Both the position numbers and the translations under genes were made by a program. The notes under the pieces are model-generated. The model was not told the DNA's origin. It searched no databases and saw nothing but the letters and a program-made list of their open reading frames with translations. Positions 53,193-60,684 of a DNA stretch of 64,000 bases are shown here, piece after piece. Numbering within the stretch: the stretch's first letter is position 1; the number at the start of each line of letters is the position of its first letter. Source of the DNA: an uncultured Oscillibacter sp. (GTDB lineage: Bacteria > Bacillota > Clostridia > Oscillospirales > Oscillospiraceae); NCBI GenBank assembly GCA_947365245.1, contig CANAWG010000001.1:62001-126000 (forward strand), in the 5' to 3' direction.

Positions 53193-53806
53193 GGCTTCAC
53201 CACCCGGGAGGCCCCCGCCAGCTTCTCCACGATGGCATACATGTTGGTGGCGCTGCCCACCGCCAGGCGCTCCGTCAGGCCGTAGTAGTTCAGGCAGGTG
53301 CCGCAGGTGAGGATCTCCACCCCCTGGGACTCCAGGCTTTTCAGGTCCTCCAGGGAATCGGAGCCCTCCACCGTCAGCTTCGCGCCGCCGTTGTAGAAGA
53401 GCATGGTCTCCGGCAGGCGGGGCAGCTGGGTGACGGCGAAGAGGAAGCCTTTCATCAGCGTCCTGCCCAGCTCCTCGCTGCCGCGGCCCATGGCGTCGGT
53501 ATCCACCGCCACCACCAGGCCGCCCTCCGCCGCCGGGGAGCAGACCAGCTCCGGTTCCTCCAACGGGGTCTCGCCCACCGGGGCCGTCACCTCCACAAAG
53601 ACCGCGTATTCCCGCTCCCCCGTCCTCGCCCACCGGGACGCAAGACCGTGGCCCGCGGCCATCCGGGTCAGGTTCTGCACGGCGATCTCGTTGTCCACCC
53701 GGACCTCCAGCGTCCCGGGCGACCTCATCTCCCGCAGGGCCCGGGCGGCCTTCACCACCGGGATGGGGCACTGCTCCCCCACCGCGTTGACCAAAACTGT
53801 GCGCAT
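53189..53806 (-). CDS. yedF: Selenium metabolism protein YedF
   Basis: A 205-residue two-domain protein. The N-terminal SirA/TusA domain has the CPxP motif C13-P-I-P in NAVGEQCPIPVVKA. The C-terminal DsrE-like domain ends in a CGTC motif (C168 and C171) in ILTCGTCLNYYGL. YedF is known as a partner of SelD in organisms that use selenium as a labile cofactor. I chose the ATG at 53806 (MRTVLVNAVG) because GAGGAGGAGA stands upstream. It leads a coupled set with the desulfurase, DUF3343 and DUF6472. Confidence 0.92.
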   Translation of the reverse strand: MRTVLVNAVGEQCPIPVVKAARALREMRSPGTLEVRVDNEIAVQNLTRMAAGHGLASRWARTGEREYAVFVEVTAPVGETPLEEPELVCSPAAEGGLVVAVDTDAMGRGSEELGRTLMKGFLFAVTQLPRLPETMLFYNGGAKLTVEGSDSLEDLKSLESQGVEILTCGTCLNYYGLTERLAVGSATNMYAIVEKLAGASRVVKP

Positions 53807-53884
53807 AGCCGTCTCCTCCTCGTGGTTTCTGCATTCACAGCCGAATCCGCCGGAGGGCCGAGAAATTTTCCCGGCAGGCAAGGC

Positions 53885-53925
53885 AAATTTTCGCAGGAAT
53901 AATTGGGCTTATTCCGAGAAAATTT
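53885..53925 (-). promoter_or_regulatory. Nested hairpin in the yedF leader
   Basis: AAATTTTC-GCA-GGAATAA-TTGGGC-TTATTCC-GA-GAAAATTT. The outer arms AAATTTTC/GAAAATTT and inner arms GGAATAA/TTATTCC pair with a small internal loop. It lies in the leader between the promoter at 53995-54023 and the yedF ATG. Confidence 0.65.
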
Positions 53926-53994
53926 AACGCGGCACGGCGGGAAAAGGCCCGGCCAGGCGGTGAATTGAGATTGTGAATACAGGTTCTTGCGTCC

Positions 53995-54023
53995 ATTGTA
54001 CCCCGGGGCGGCGGAAATGGCAA
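53995..54023 (-). promoter_or_regulatory. Promoter of the yedF operon
   Basis: TTGCCA, 17 bases, TACAAT on the minus strand. The leader to the ATG at 53806 is about 180 bases, most of the gene-free stretch 53807-54220. Confidence 0.65.
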
Positions 54024-54117
54024 GGGCTGTTTTTTGAAAAGAATCACGGCCGTGCTGCAAGCTCTCCCCGGCAGTTAATCGATTTCCAGCGGGATTTTCC
54101 TTTTTTCGCAAAAGTTC

Positions 54118-54146
54118 TTGACAGCGATTCCCCCAGGCGGTATATT
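54118..54146 (+). promoter_or_regulatory. Promoter of pfkA
   Basis: TTGACA, 17 bases, TATATT. The leader to the ATG at 54221 is about 68 bases. Confidence 0.85.
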
Positions 54147-54220
54147 CGAATACAGAGAAATTTTCCGCTGCGCGCCGCTTTTGTCCGCGCGCGGCCGGCC
54201 AAAAAACGGGAGGTACAGGT

Positions 54221-55231
54221 ATGGAGAATCAGGTCAAACGAATCGGCGTTCTCACCAGCGGCGGCGACGCTCCCGGCATGAACGCGGCGGTGCGGGCCGT
54301 GGTGCGCACCGCCGCCCACCGCGGCATCGGCACCGTGGGCATCCGCCGGGGCTGGAGCGGCCTCATCAACAGCGACTTTGTGCAGATGAACACCTCCAGT
54401 GTCAGCCACATCATCAACAAGGGCGGCACCATTCTGTACACCGCCCGGAGCCAGGAGTTCATGGACGAGGCCGGCCGGGCCAAGGCCCTGGGCACCTGCC
54501 GCCTGCTGGGGCTGGACGGCATCGTGGCCATCGGCGGCGACGGCACGTTCCGGGGCGCGCTGGCCCTCTCCCGCCAGGCGGCGGAGGCGGGCATGAATCT
54601 GCGGGTGGTGGGCATCCCCGCCACCATCGACAACGACATCGGCTGCTCCCACTACACCATCGGCTTCGACACCGCCTGCAACACCTGCATCGAGTGCATC
54701 GACAAGCTGCGGGACACCATGCAGTCCCACGAGCGCTGCTCCGTGGTGGAGGTCATGGGCCGCCATGCCGGATATCTTGCGCTGTATGTGGGCATCGCCG
54801 TGGGGGCCACCGCCGTGCTGATCCCCGAGCGTCCGGTGGACTTTGAAAAGGACGTGATTGAGAACATCCGAAAGGCCCGCCTGGCCGGCACCACCCACTA
54901 TATGATCGTGGTGGCCGAGGGCGCCGGCAAGGCTTTCTATATCGGCCAGCAGATCCAAGATGCCATCGGCATCGAGCCCCGGGTGACGGTGCTGGGCCAC
55001 ATCCAGCGGGGCGGCTCCCCCTCCGCCCGGGACCGGGAGACGGCCAGCCGCATGGGCTACGCGGCGGTCCAGTCCCTGCTTCAGGACAAGGGCAACCGCA
55101 TCATCTCCCTGCTTGACGGCCAGATCCGGGATCTGGACATGGAGGAGGCCCTGACCATGACCAAGACGTTCCAGATGGACCGCTACGATATCCTGGAATC
55201 CCTGACCAACAGCCCCAGCATCGCTTTCTGA
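54221..55231 (+). CDS. pfkA: 6-phosphofructokinase
   Basis: A 336-residue group-A phosphofructokinase, the committed step of glycolysis. Motifs are IGVLTSGGDAPGMNAAVRAVV at the N-terminus, AIGGDGTFRGA near residue 106 (ATP binding), PATIDNDIGCSHYTIGFDTA with the catalytic Asp near 132 and VEVMGRHAGYLAL near 170. The C-terminal LGHIQRGGSPSARDR binds the sugar. Whether it uses ATP or pyrophosphate cannot be decided by eye, although GGDGT is compatible with ATP. Confidence 0.96.
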   Translation: MENQVKRIGVLTSGGDAPGMNAAVRAVVRTAAHRGIGTVGIRRGWSGLINSDFVQMNTSSVSHIINKGGTILYTARSQEFMDEAGRAKALGTCRLLGLDGIVAIGGDGTFRGALALSRQAAEAGMNLRVVGIPATIDNDIGCSHYTIGFDTACNTCIECIDKLRDTMQSHERCSVVEVMGRHAGYLALYVGIAVGATAVLIPERPVDFEKDVIENIRKARLAGTTHYMIVVAEGAGKAFYIGQQIQDAIGIEPRVTVLGHIQRGGSPSARDRETASRMGYAAVQSLLQDKGNRIISLLDGQIRDLDMEEALTMTKTFQMDRYDILESLTNSPSIAF

Positions 55232-55264
55232 TCCTCTGCGCCGCCGACTGTCCGCGCACACAAA

Positions 55265-55297
55265 GACCGCCCCGGAGCGTTTGGCTCCGGGGCGGTC
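55265..55297. terminator. Terminator after pfkA
   Basis: A 14-bp stem (GACCGCCCCGGAGC and its complement). It is convergent with trkH, so it can serve both strands, though the T run is short. Confidence 0.7.
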
Positions 55298-55323
55298 TCC
55301 TGCGTCTTGGGAACAATCTTTCC

Positions 55324-56793
55324 TCAGTCCAGCCGGGGAGAGCGCCGGATGTTCCTCCGCCCCCGCCAGTTGGAGGGCGCAAACAGCAGCAGCATGGGGA
55401 AGATCTCCAGCCGCCCCACCAGCATGTCAAAGGACAGCAGCAGCTTGGACCACGGCGAAAAGGCGGAGAAGTTGCCCATGGGGCCCACCATCTCCAGCCC
55501 CGGGCCGATGTTGTTGATGCAGGCCGCCAGGGCGGTGAAGGTGGTCACCAGCCCCTTTTGCTCCAGGGACAGCAGCAAAAACGAGGCCACAAACACCGCC
55601 ATGTACACGGTGAAGTAGATGTGGGCTCCCCGCAGCGTCCGCTCGGACACGGGCTTGCCCTCCAGCCGGGCGGTGGCCACGGCGTTGGGGTGGAGCATCT
55701 TCTTCATCTCGCTGACGGCGGCCTTCAGGAGGATCAGAATCCGGGAGACCTTGATGCCGCCGCCGGTGGACCCTGCGCAGGCCCCCACGAACATCAGCAC
55801 CACCAGGATGGACTTGGAGAACGTGGGCCAGAGGTCAAAGTCCGCCGTGCCGTAGCCGGTGGTGGTGATGATGGAGGAGACCTGGAAAAAGGCGTAGCGC
55901 AGCCCTGTCCAAACGCTGCCGTATATATGGCGGATGTCCACCGTGATGGCCGCCACGGCGGCCGCCACCACCAGCAGATAGGCCCGCAGCTCCTCGGAGC
56001 GGAACACCTCCCGGAAGCGCCGGATCAGCAAAAAGTAGTACAGGTTGAAATTCACGCCGAAGAGCAGCATGAAGACGCCGATCACCACGTCGAAATAGGC
56101 GTTCTGATAGGCGCCCACGCTGAGGTTCCGGGAACTGAAGCCGCCGGTGCCGGCGGTGCCGAAGGCGTGGACGCAGGCGTCGAACAGGGGCATTCCCCCC
56201 GCCAGCAGGAGGACCGTCTCCAGCACGGTCATGGCCAGGTAGATACCGTAGAGGATCTTGGCGGTGTCCCCCAGGCGGCTCACCAGCTTCCCCACCGTGG
56301 GCCCCGGCACCTCCGCCCGCATCAGGTGCATCCCGTGGCCGTCGGTCATGGGCAGCACGGCCATGACGAACACCAGCACCCCCATGCCCCCCACCCAGTG
56401 GGTGAAGCTGCGCCAGAAGAGGCTGCTCCTGCGCAGGGACTCCACCTCCGTCAAAATGGTGGAGCCGGTGGTGGTGAAGCCGGACACGGTCTCAAAAAAG
56501 GCGTCGATGAAATTGGGGATGTCCCCGGAGAGCACGAAGGGCAGCGCCCCGAAGAGGGACATAAGGATCCACGCCAGGGCCACCACCGCCAGTCCGTCCC
56601 GGGCGTAGAGGGACATCTGCCCGGGCTTCTTCCCCCCCAGCAGAAGCCCGATGGCCGCCAGCAGCAGCATGGGGATGAGAAACGGCATCGCCGGCTCGCG
56701 GTAAATCCCCGCCGTCAGCAGCGGCAGGGCCATCAGCACCGCCTCCACCAGCAGGATTCTGCCCAAGACATAGCCGATCATTCGATAGTTCAT
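55324..56793 (-). CDS. trkH: Potassium uptake protein TrkH
   Basis: A 489-residue channel-forming subunit with about ten membrane helices and four pore loops. Loop-like segments include GSTILTEVESLRRSS and FGTAGTGGFSSRN. A later CAGSTGGGIKVSRI is the typical TrkH/KtrB segment. It imports potassium with the cytosolic TrkA encoded just upstream. Eleven bases separate the two genes. Confidence 0.93.
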   Translation of the reverse strand: MNYRMIGYVLGRILLVEAVLMALPLLTAGIYREPAMPFLIPMLLLAAIGLLLGGKKPGQMSLYARDGLAVVALAWILMSLFGALPFVLSGDIPNFIDAFFETVSGFTTTGSTILTEVESLRRSSLFWRSFTHWVGGMGVLVFVMAVLPMTDGHGMHLMRAEVPGPTVGKLVSRLGDTAKILYGIYLAMTVLETVLLLAGGMPLFDACVHAFGTAGTGGFSSRNLSVGAYQNAYFDVVIGVFMLLFGVNFNLYYFLLIRRFREVFRSEELRAYLLVVAAAVAAITVDIRHIYGSVWTGLRYAFFQVSSIITTTGYGTADFDLWPTFSKSILVVLMFVGACAGSTGGGIKVSRILILLKAAVSEMKKMLHPNAVATARLEGKPVSERTLRGAHIYFTVYMAVFVASFLLLSLEQKGLVTTFTALAACINNIGPGLEMVGPMGNFSAFSPWSKLLLSFDMLVGRLEIFPMLLLFAPSNWRGRRNIRRSPRLD

Positions 56794-56803
56794 ACTGCCG
56801 CCC

Positions 56804-58165
56804 TCACTGGAAGATGTCCCCGATCTCCTGCAGGGAGGTCCGGGTGGTCACCACGATCACATCGTCGAAGGGGTGCAGCATGTCGCCGCCGGAGGGGATA
56901 ACGATCTTTCCGCTCTGCCGGACGATGCCCGCCAGCAGAATGCCGCTTTTCAGCTGGAGGTCCTTCAGCGGGATGCCCGCGAAAGGGGGATTGGGGCCCA
57001 CGCCGAACTCCAGGGCCTCCACGGCCCCGTCCACCAGCCGGTGGAGGGTCTTGATCTGGCCGCCGGAGGCGCTCTGCATGGCCCGGACGTACTGGACGAT
57101 CAGCTCCGTGGTGACGGAGGCGGCGGAGACCACGCTGTCGATCATCCGCTCGCCGGACACCAGCTCCACCAGGGACTTGCGGTTGATCTTGGCCACCACC
57201 TTGCACTGCTCGGCCTGCTTGGAGGCGCTCATGGCCATGAGGATGTTGGCCTCGTCGATGCCGGTGATGGCCACAAAGGCGTCGGTCCGGTCGATGCCCT
57301 CCTCCCGGAGGAGCTCCGTGTCCGTGCCGTCGCCCACGATGACCAGGGCCTTGGGCAGCCGCTCGCCCATGCTGATGCAGCGGCTCTCGTTCTGGTCGAT
57401 GATTTTCACGTCCATGCCCATCTCCAGAAGGTCCGAGGCCAGGTAGTAGCAGATCTTGCTGGCGCCCACGATCATCACCGTGGACGCCCGGCTCCGGAAC
57501 ACCCCCAGGTGCCGGAAGAACTGGGCCAGCTGGTCGGAGGAGGAGGTGAGGTAGATCTTGTCCCCGCCCCGGAGGACGAAGTCGCCGGAGGGGATGATGG
57601 TCTCCCCCTGGCGGCTCACGGCGCAGATCAGCACCCGGACCCGCAGGCTCTTGTAGAGGTTCAAAAGCTGCACGCCGCACAGGGTGGAGTCCTCCGGCAC
57701 CCGGTACTCCACCAGCTCCAGCCGCCCCTTGGAGAACGTCTCCACCTTCATGGCCGCCGGGAAGCGGAGCACCCGGGCGATCTCCCGGGCGGCGGCCCGC
57801 TCGGGGTTGATGGACATGGAGAGGCCCAGCTCCTCCCGCATGAAGCGCAGCTGCTTTTCATACTCGGGGTTGCGGATGCGGGCGATGGTGTGGGGCACGC
57901 CCATCTTCTTGGCCACAAGGCAGGCCAGGATGTTGATCTCGTCGCTGGAGGTGGTGGCGATCAGCAGGTCCGCCCTGCCGCCCTCCGCCTCCATCTGCAC
58001 CTCGTAGCTGGCCCCGTTGCCGCAGACCCCCATGACGTCATAGATATTGATGACGTTTTCAATCAGCTGGTCATTCTCGTCGATGACGGTGACCTGGTTC
58101 TCCGCGGAGAGCTGTCTGGTCAGCTCCAGGCCCACCTTGCCGACGCCTACCACAATAATCCTCAT
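56804..58165 (-). CDS. trkA: Trk potassium transport regulator TrkA
   Basis: A 453-residue cytosolic protein with two RCK units, each an NAD-binding Rossmann domain plus TrkA-C. The first begins RIIVVGVGKVGLELTRQL; the second has VMIVGASKICYYLASDLLE near residue 232. It gates TrkH in response to NAD(H) or ATP. GGAGGACGGC sets the ATG at 58165, four codons inside the open frame. It is followed by trkH. Confidence 0.94.
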   Translation of the reverse strand: MRIIVVGVGKVGLELTRQLSAENQVTVIDENDQLIENVINIYDVMGVCGNGASYEVQMEAEGGRADLLIATTSSDEINILACLVAKKMGVPHTIARIRNPEYEKQLRFMREELGLSMSINPERAAAREIARVLRFPAAMKVETFSKGRLELVEYRVPEDSTLCGVQLLNLYKSLRVRVLICAVSRQGETIIPSGDFVLRGGDKIYLTSSSDQLAQFFRHLGVFRSRASTVMIVGASKICYYLASDLLEMGMDVKIIDQNESRCISMGERLPKALVIVGDGTDTELLREEGIDRTDAFVAITGIDEANILMAMSASKQAEQCKVVAKINRKSLVELVSGERMIDSVVSAASVTTELIVQYVRAMQSASGGQIKTLHRLVDGAVEALEFGVGPNPPFAGIPLKDLQLKSGILLAGIVRQSGKIVIPSGGDMLHPFDDVIVVTTRTSLQEIGDIFQ

Positions 58166-58182
58166 GCCGTCCTCCAAAGACG

Positions 58183-58254
58183 CCGCGCCCTCCGGCGCGG
58201 CCTTAAAATCATCTCAATCCGCCGCGGGCAGTGCCCGCATTCCCCATGATTATA
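58183..58254 (-). promoter_or_regulatory. -10 box and leader hairpins of trkA
   Basis: TATAAT at 58254-58249 on the minus strand lacks a clear -35. The leader contains GCGGGCA/TGCCCGC (about 58224-58238) and GCCGCGCC-CTCC-GGCGCGGC (58183-58202), the latter just before the ribosome site. Confidence 0.4.
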
Positions 58255-58279
58255 GAACATTTTTCCCAAAAATGGAATA

Positions 58280-58306
58280 CCCCCGGGGAAATCTTTTCCC
58301 CGGGGG
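58280..58306 (-). terminator. Terminator after gluQ
   Basis: A perfect 12-bp stem (CCCCCGGGGAAA and its complement) with a three-base loop, then TATTCCATTTTT on the minus strand. Confidence 0.75.
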
Positions 58307-58315
58307 CGGACCCTC

Positions 58316-59269
58316 TCAAAAGAGCCCCTCCGGAATGCGGACGTCCTCCCGGGGCACACGGTCCCAGGAGAAGTCCGCCAGCAGCGACTCCGCCGTCCTG
58401 GGCGATGCCGAGGGGTTGAACCCCGCCAGATACGCCAGCTTCCCCAAGATCTCCGCCGCCGTGACGCGGCCCCGGAGGCAGCTTAGCCCCGCGTCGGCGT
58501 CCCGCTTGCTCAGCCGCCGCCCGTCCGGGGCCAGCAGCAGCGGGAAGTGGCAAAAGGTCGGCGCCGGCAGGTCCAGCAGCCGGTACAGCAGCAGCTGCCG
58601 GGGGGTGGAGGAGAGCAGATCCGCCCCCCGCACCACCTCCGTGATCCCCATGGCGGCGTCGTCCACCACCACCGCCAGCTGGTAGGCGAACATCCCGTCG
58701 GACCGGCGCAGGAGGAAGTCTCCGCAGTCCCGGGCCAGGTTCTCCCGGTACGGGCCCATGTGCCCGTCGGTAAAACCGATCTCCTCCTCCGGCACCCGCA
58801 GCCGCAATGCCGGGGAGCGGGTCCGCGCCCGCTCCGCCGCCTCCGCCGCCGTGAGACGGCGGCAGGTCCCGGCGTAGACCGTCTGCCCGTCCTCCCGGTG
58901 GGGGGCGCTGGCGGCGTGGAGCTCCGCCCGGGTGCAGAAGCAGGGGTACACCAGCCCCATCGACCTCAGGCGGTCCAAAGCGGCCTGGTACAGCGCCGTC
59001 CGCTGGCTCTGGTAGTAGGGCTCGTCCCCTCCCCCAGCGCCGGGGCCCTCGTCCCAGGTGAGGCCCAGCCACTTGAGGTCCTCCTCCATCTGGCTGGCGT
59101 ACCGCCGGGGACACCGTGCGGTGTCCAGATCCTCCACCCGCAGCACCACGGCGCCGCCTTTTTGCCGGGCGCTGAGCCAGGAGAGCAGGCAGCAGAGGAT
59201 GTTGCCCAGATGAATCCGCCCGCTGGGCGAGGGGGCAAACCGCCCCCTGACGATACTGGTGTGCTCCAC
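58316..59269 (-). CDS. gluQ: Glutamyl-Q tRNA(Asp) synthetase
   Basis: A 317-residue GluRS-like catalytic fragment that attaches glutamate to queuosine 34 of tRNA-Asp. The class I signature appears as SGRIHLGNILCCLLSW (HIGH-like HLGN) and as RRLSKRDADAGLSCLRG (KMSKS-like). The zinc site is in YPCFCTRAEL. The anticodon-binding domain of GluRS is absent, as is usual for GluQ. It has its own promoter and a strong terminator before the small gene downstream. Confidence 0.9.
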   Translation of the reverse strand: MEHTSIVRGRFAPSPSGRIHLGNILCCLLSWLSARQKGGAVVLRVEDLDTARCPRRYASQMEEDLKWLGLTWDEGPGAGGGDEPYYQSQRTALYQAALDRLRSMGLVYPCFCTRAELHAASAPHREDGQTVYAGTCRRLTAAEAAERARTRSPALRLRVPEEEIGFTDGHMGPYRENLARDCGDFLLRRSDGMFAYQLAVVVDDAAMGITEVVRGADLLSSTPRQLLLYRLLDLPAPTFCHFPLLLAPDGRRLSKRDADAGLSCLRGRVTAAEILGKLAYLAGFNPSASPRTAESLLADFSWDRVPREDVRIPEGLF

Positions 59270-59306
59270 GGCGCTCCCCTCCTCTCTCCCAGTTTCATGT
59301 CCGCCT

Positions 59307-59334
59307 ATTATAACACAGTCCGCGGAAATTGCAA
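59307..59334 (-). promoter_or_regulatory. Promoter of gluQ
   Basis: TTGCAA, 16 bases, TATAAT on the minus strand, 38 bases before the ATG at 59269. Confidence 0.7.
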
Positions 59335-59370
59335 AGGCCCGCCGCCGAGGTTCCTCGGCGGCGGGCCTCT
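59335..59370 (-). terminator. Terminator between gluQ and the small protein gene
   Basis: A 16-bp stem (AGGCCCGCCGCCGAGG and complement) with a tiny loop. On the minus strand it lies after the small gene at 59378, and it overlaps the gluQ promoter region. Confidence 0.75.
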
Positions 59371-59377
59371 TTGGTTT

Positions 59378-59551
59378 TCACTGCATCAGCCGGTCCACGC
59401 AGGCGCGCATCTCCGCCTTGGAAGAAGCGGCGCGGGCAGCGTCGAGCACGGCCTGGCGCTCCGCCTCCGGCAGGGCGGCGAAGCGCTCCATGGCCTCCGG
59501 ACGCTGGGACAGGGCCATGCTGAACCCCTGGGGGAGCTGCTGTTGATCCAT
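59378..59551 (-). CDS. Small helical hypothetical protein
   Basis: A 57-residue protein, DQQQLPQGFSMALSQRPEAM then AALPEAERQAVLDAARAASS. The alternating PEA and EAERQ helices resemble the short proteins near YdeI-like families, but I give no function. GAGGTGAATGCG precedes the ATG at 59551. It sits between gluQ and the stalk-domain gene. Confidence 0.6.
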   Translation of the reverse strand: MDQQQLPQGFSMALSQRPEAMERFAALPEAERQAVLDAARAASSKAEMRACVDRLMQ

Positions 59552-59594
59552 CGCATTCACCTCTGCCCCCCAGTATGCGCCGGAGGCGGGGCCG

Positions 59595-60581
59595 TTATTC
59601 ACTGTAGAAGTACAGATTCAGCAGCAGGCTCAGGTCGCCGGCGGCCAGGTAGGTGACGCCCTCCTCCGTGACGCAGGGAGCGGTCAGCTCCCAGTCGCCG
59701 TCCTCATTGCCGGGGCGCTTGGCGGTCTCCGCGCCGGGCAGGACGGAGAAGAGCACCTTGTCCCCCTCTTTCACCACGGCGCCCTGGCCCTTGACCCAGG
59801 CCACGTCGTAGTTCACGGCCTCCGCCACCGCCCGCAGGGGCAGCAGGCCCGGGCCGGACAGCCGGGCGTTCACGGACAGCTTCTCGCCGTTCACCGTCAC
59901 CTCGCCCTTGCCGTTCACGGTGTAATAGCCCCGGTAACCGTAGGGCAGCAGCAGGACCTTTTCCACCTTGCCGTCCTTGTCCTTCCATACCAGAATCTGG
60001 GAGCCGGGCACCAGGTCGTCCACGGTGACAATGTTCTTCGTCAGCCAGGGGGTGAGCTGGGCGGAGACGGGAACGGTCAGCGTCTCCCCGCCGGCCACCG
60101 GCAGGTTCACCTCGGTCCGCTCCGGGGCGGGATAGATGGCAGGCGTCACGGTCTTGTCGGTACCGGTGATCTTATAGAACTCCGGCACCTTGTAATCCGC
60201 CGGAATATTGCCCACCACGATCAGCGCGGAGGTCTGGGGCGGCAGGCTCATGGTCATGGCGTTGCCCACCCAGGCGTACAGGGTGTCGCCGTCCTTGACC
60301 TTGCCCATGTCCATGGGCAGTCCGGTGACGGCGTCCACGCAGGGCACGCCCTCGGGCAGGTGGACGACGACCTCGCTGTAGATGTCGTCCTTGTTGTCGT
60401 TTTTCAGCAGCAGGCTGCCGCTCTCCAGCTTGGTGACCTTGCCCCAGACCCGGACGGGGGCGAGGCTCTCAACGGCCGGGGCGGGGGAGATCAGCAGTCC
60501 GTCCTCCGCCGCCATGGCGGGCAGGGACAGCAGCGCGGCGGCGCACAGCGCCAGGGACAGTACTTTTACAAAACGTCTCAT
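59595..60581 (-). CDS. Secreted stalk-domain (copper amine oxidase N-terminal-like) protein
   Basis: A 328-residue exported protein. Residues 1-25 are a signal peptide ending PAMAAEDG. The middle is beta-rich (KVTKLESGSLLLKND and PAERTEVNLPVAGGETLTV-type segments). The C-terminal copper amine oxidase N-terminal-like stalk repeat contains LPLRAVAEAVNYDVAWVKGQ, a signature of such surface-exposed domains. The function is unknown, and the real copper site is not expected in these domains. Confidence 0.82.
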   Translation of the reverse strand: MRRFVKVLSLALCAAALLSLPAMAAEDGLLISPAPAVESLAPVRVWGKVTKLESGSLLLKNDNKDDIYSEVVVHLPEGVPCVDAVTGLPMDMGKVKDGDTLYAWVGNAMTMSLPPQTSALIVVGNIPADYKVPEFYKITGTDKTVTPAIYPAPERTEVNLPVAGGETLTVPVSAQLTPWLTKNIVTVDDLVPGSQILVWKDKDGKVEKVLLLPYGYRGYYTVNGKGEVTVNGEKLSVNARLSGPGLLPLRAVAEAVNYDVAWVKGQGAVVKEGDKVLFSVLPGAETAKRPGNEDGDWELTAPCVTEEGVTYLAAGDLSLLLNLYFYSE

Positions 60582-60684
60582 GAAAATCTTCCTTTCTTTC
60601 TCAGCTGCCTGTTATGACGGAGCCTGCCGCGAAAAAGTTCCCGCCGCCTCTTAAAATTCAGAGAAATATTTTTCCCGCCGCCCC

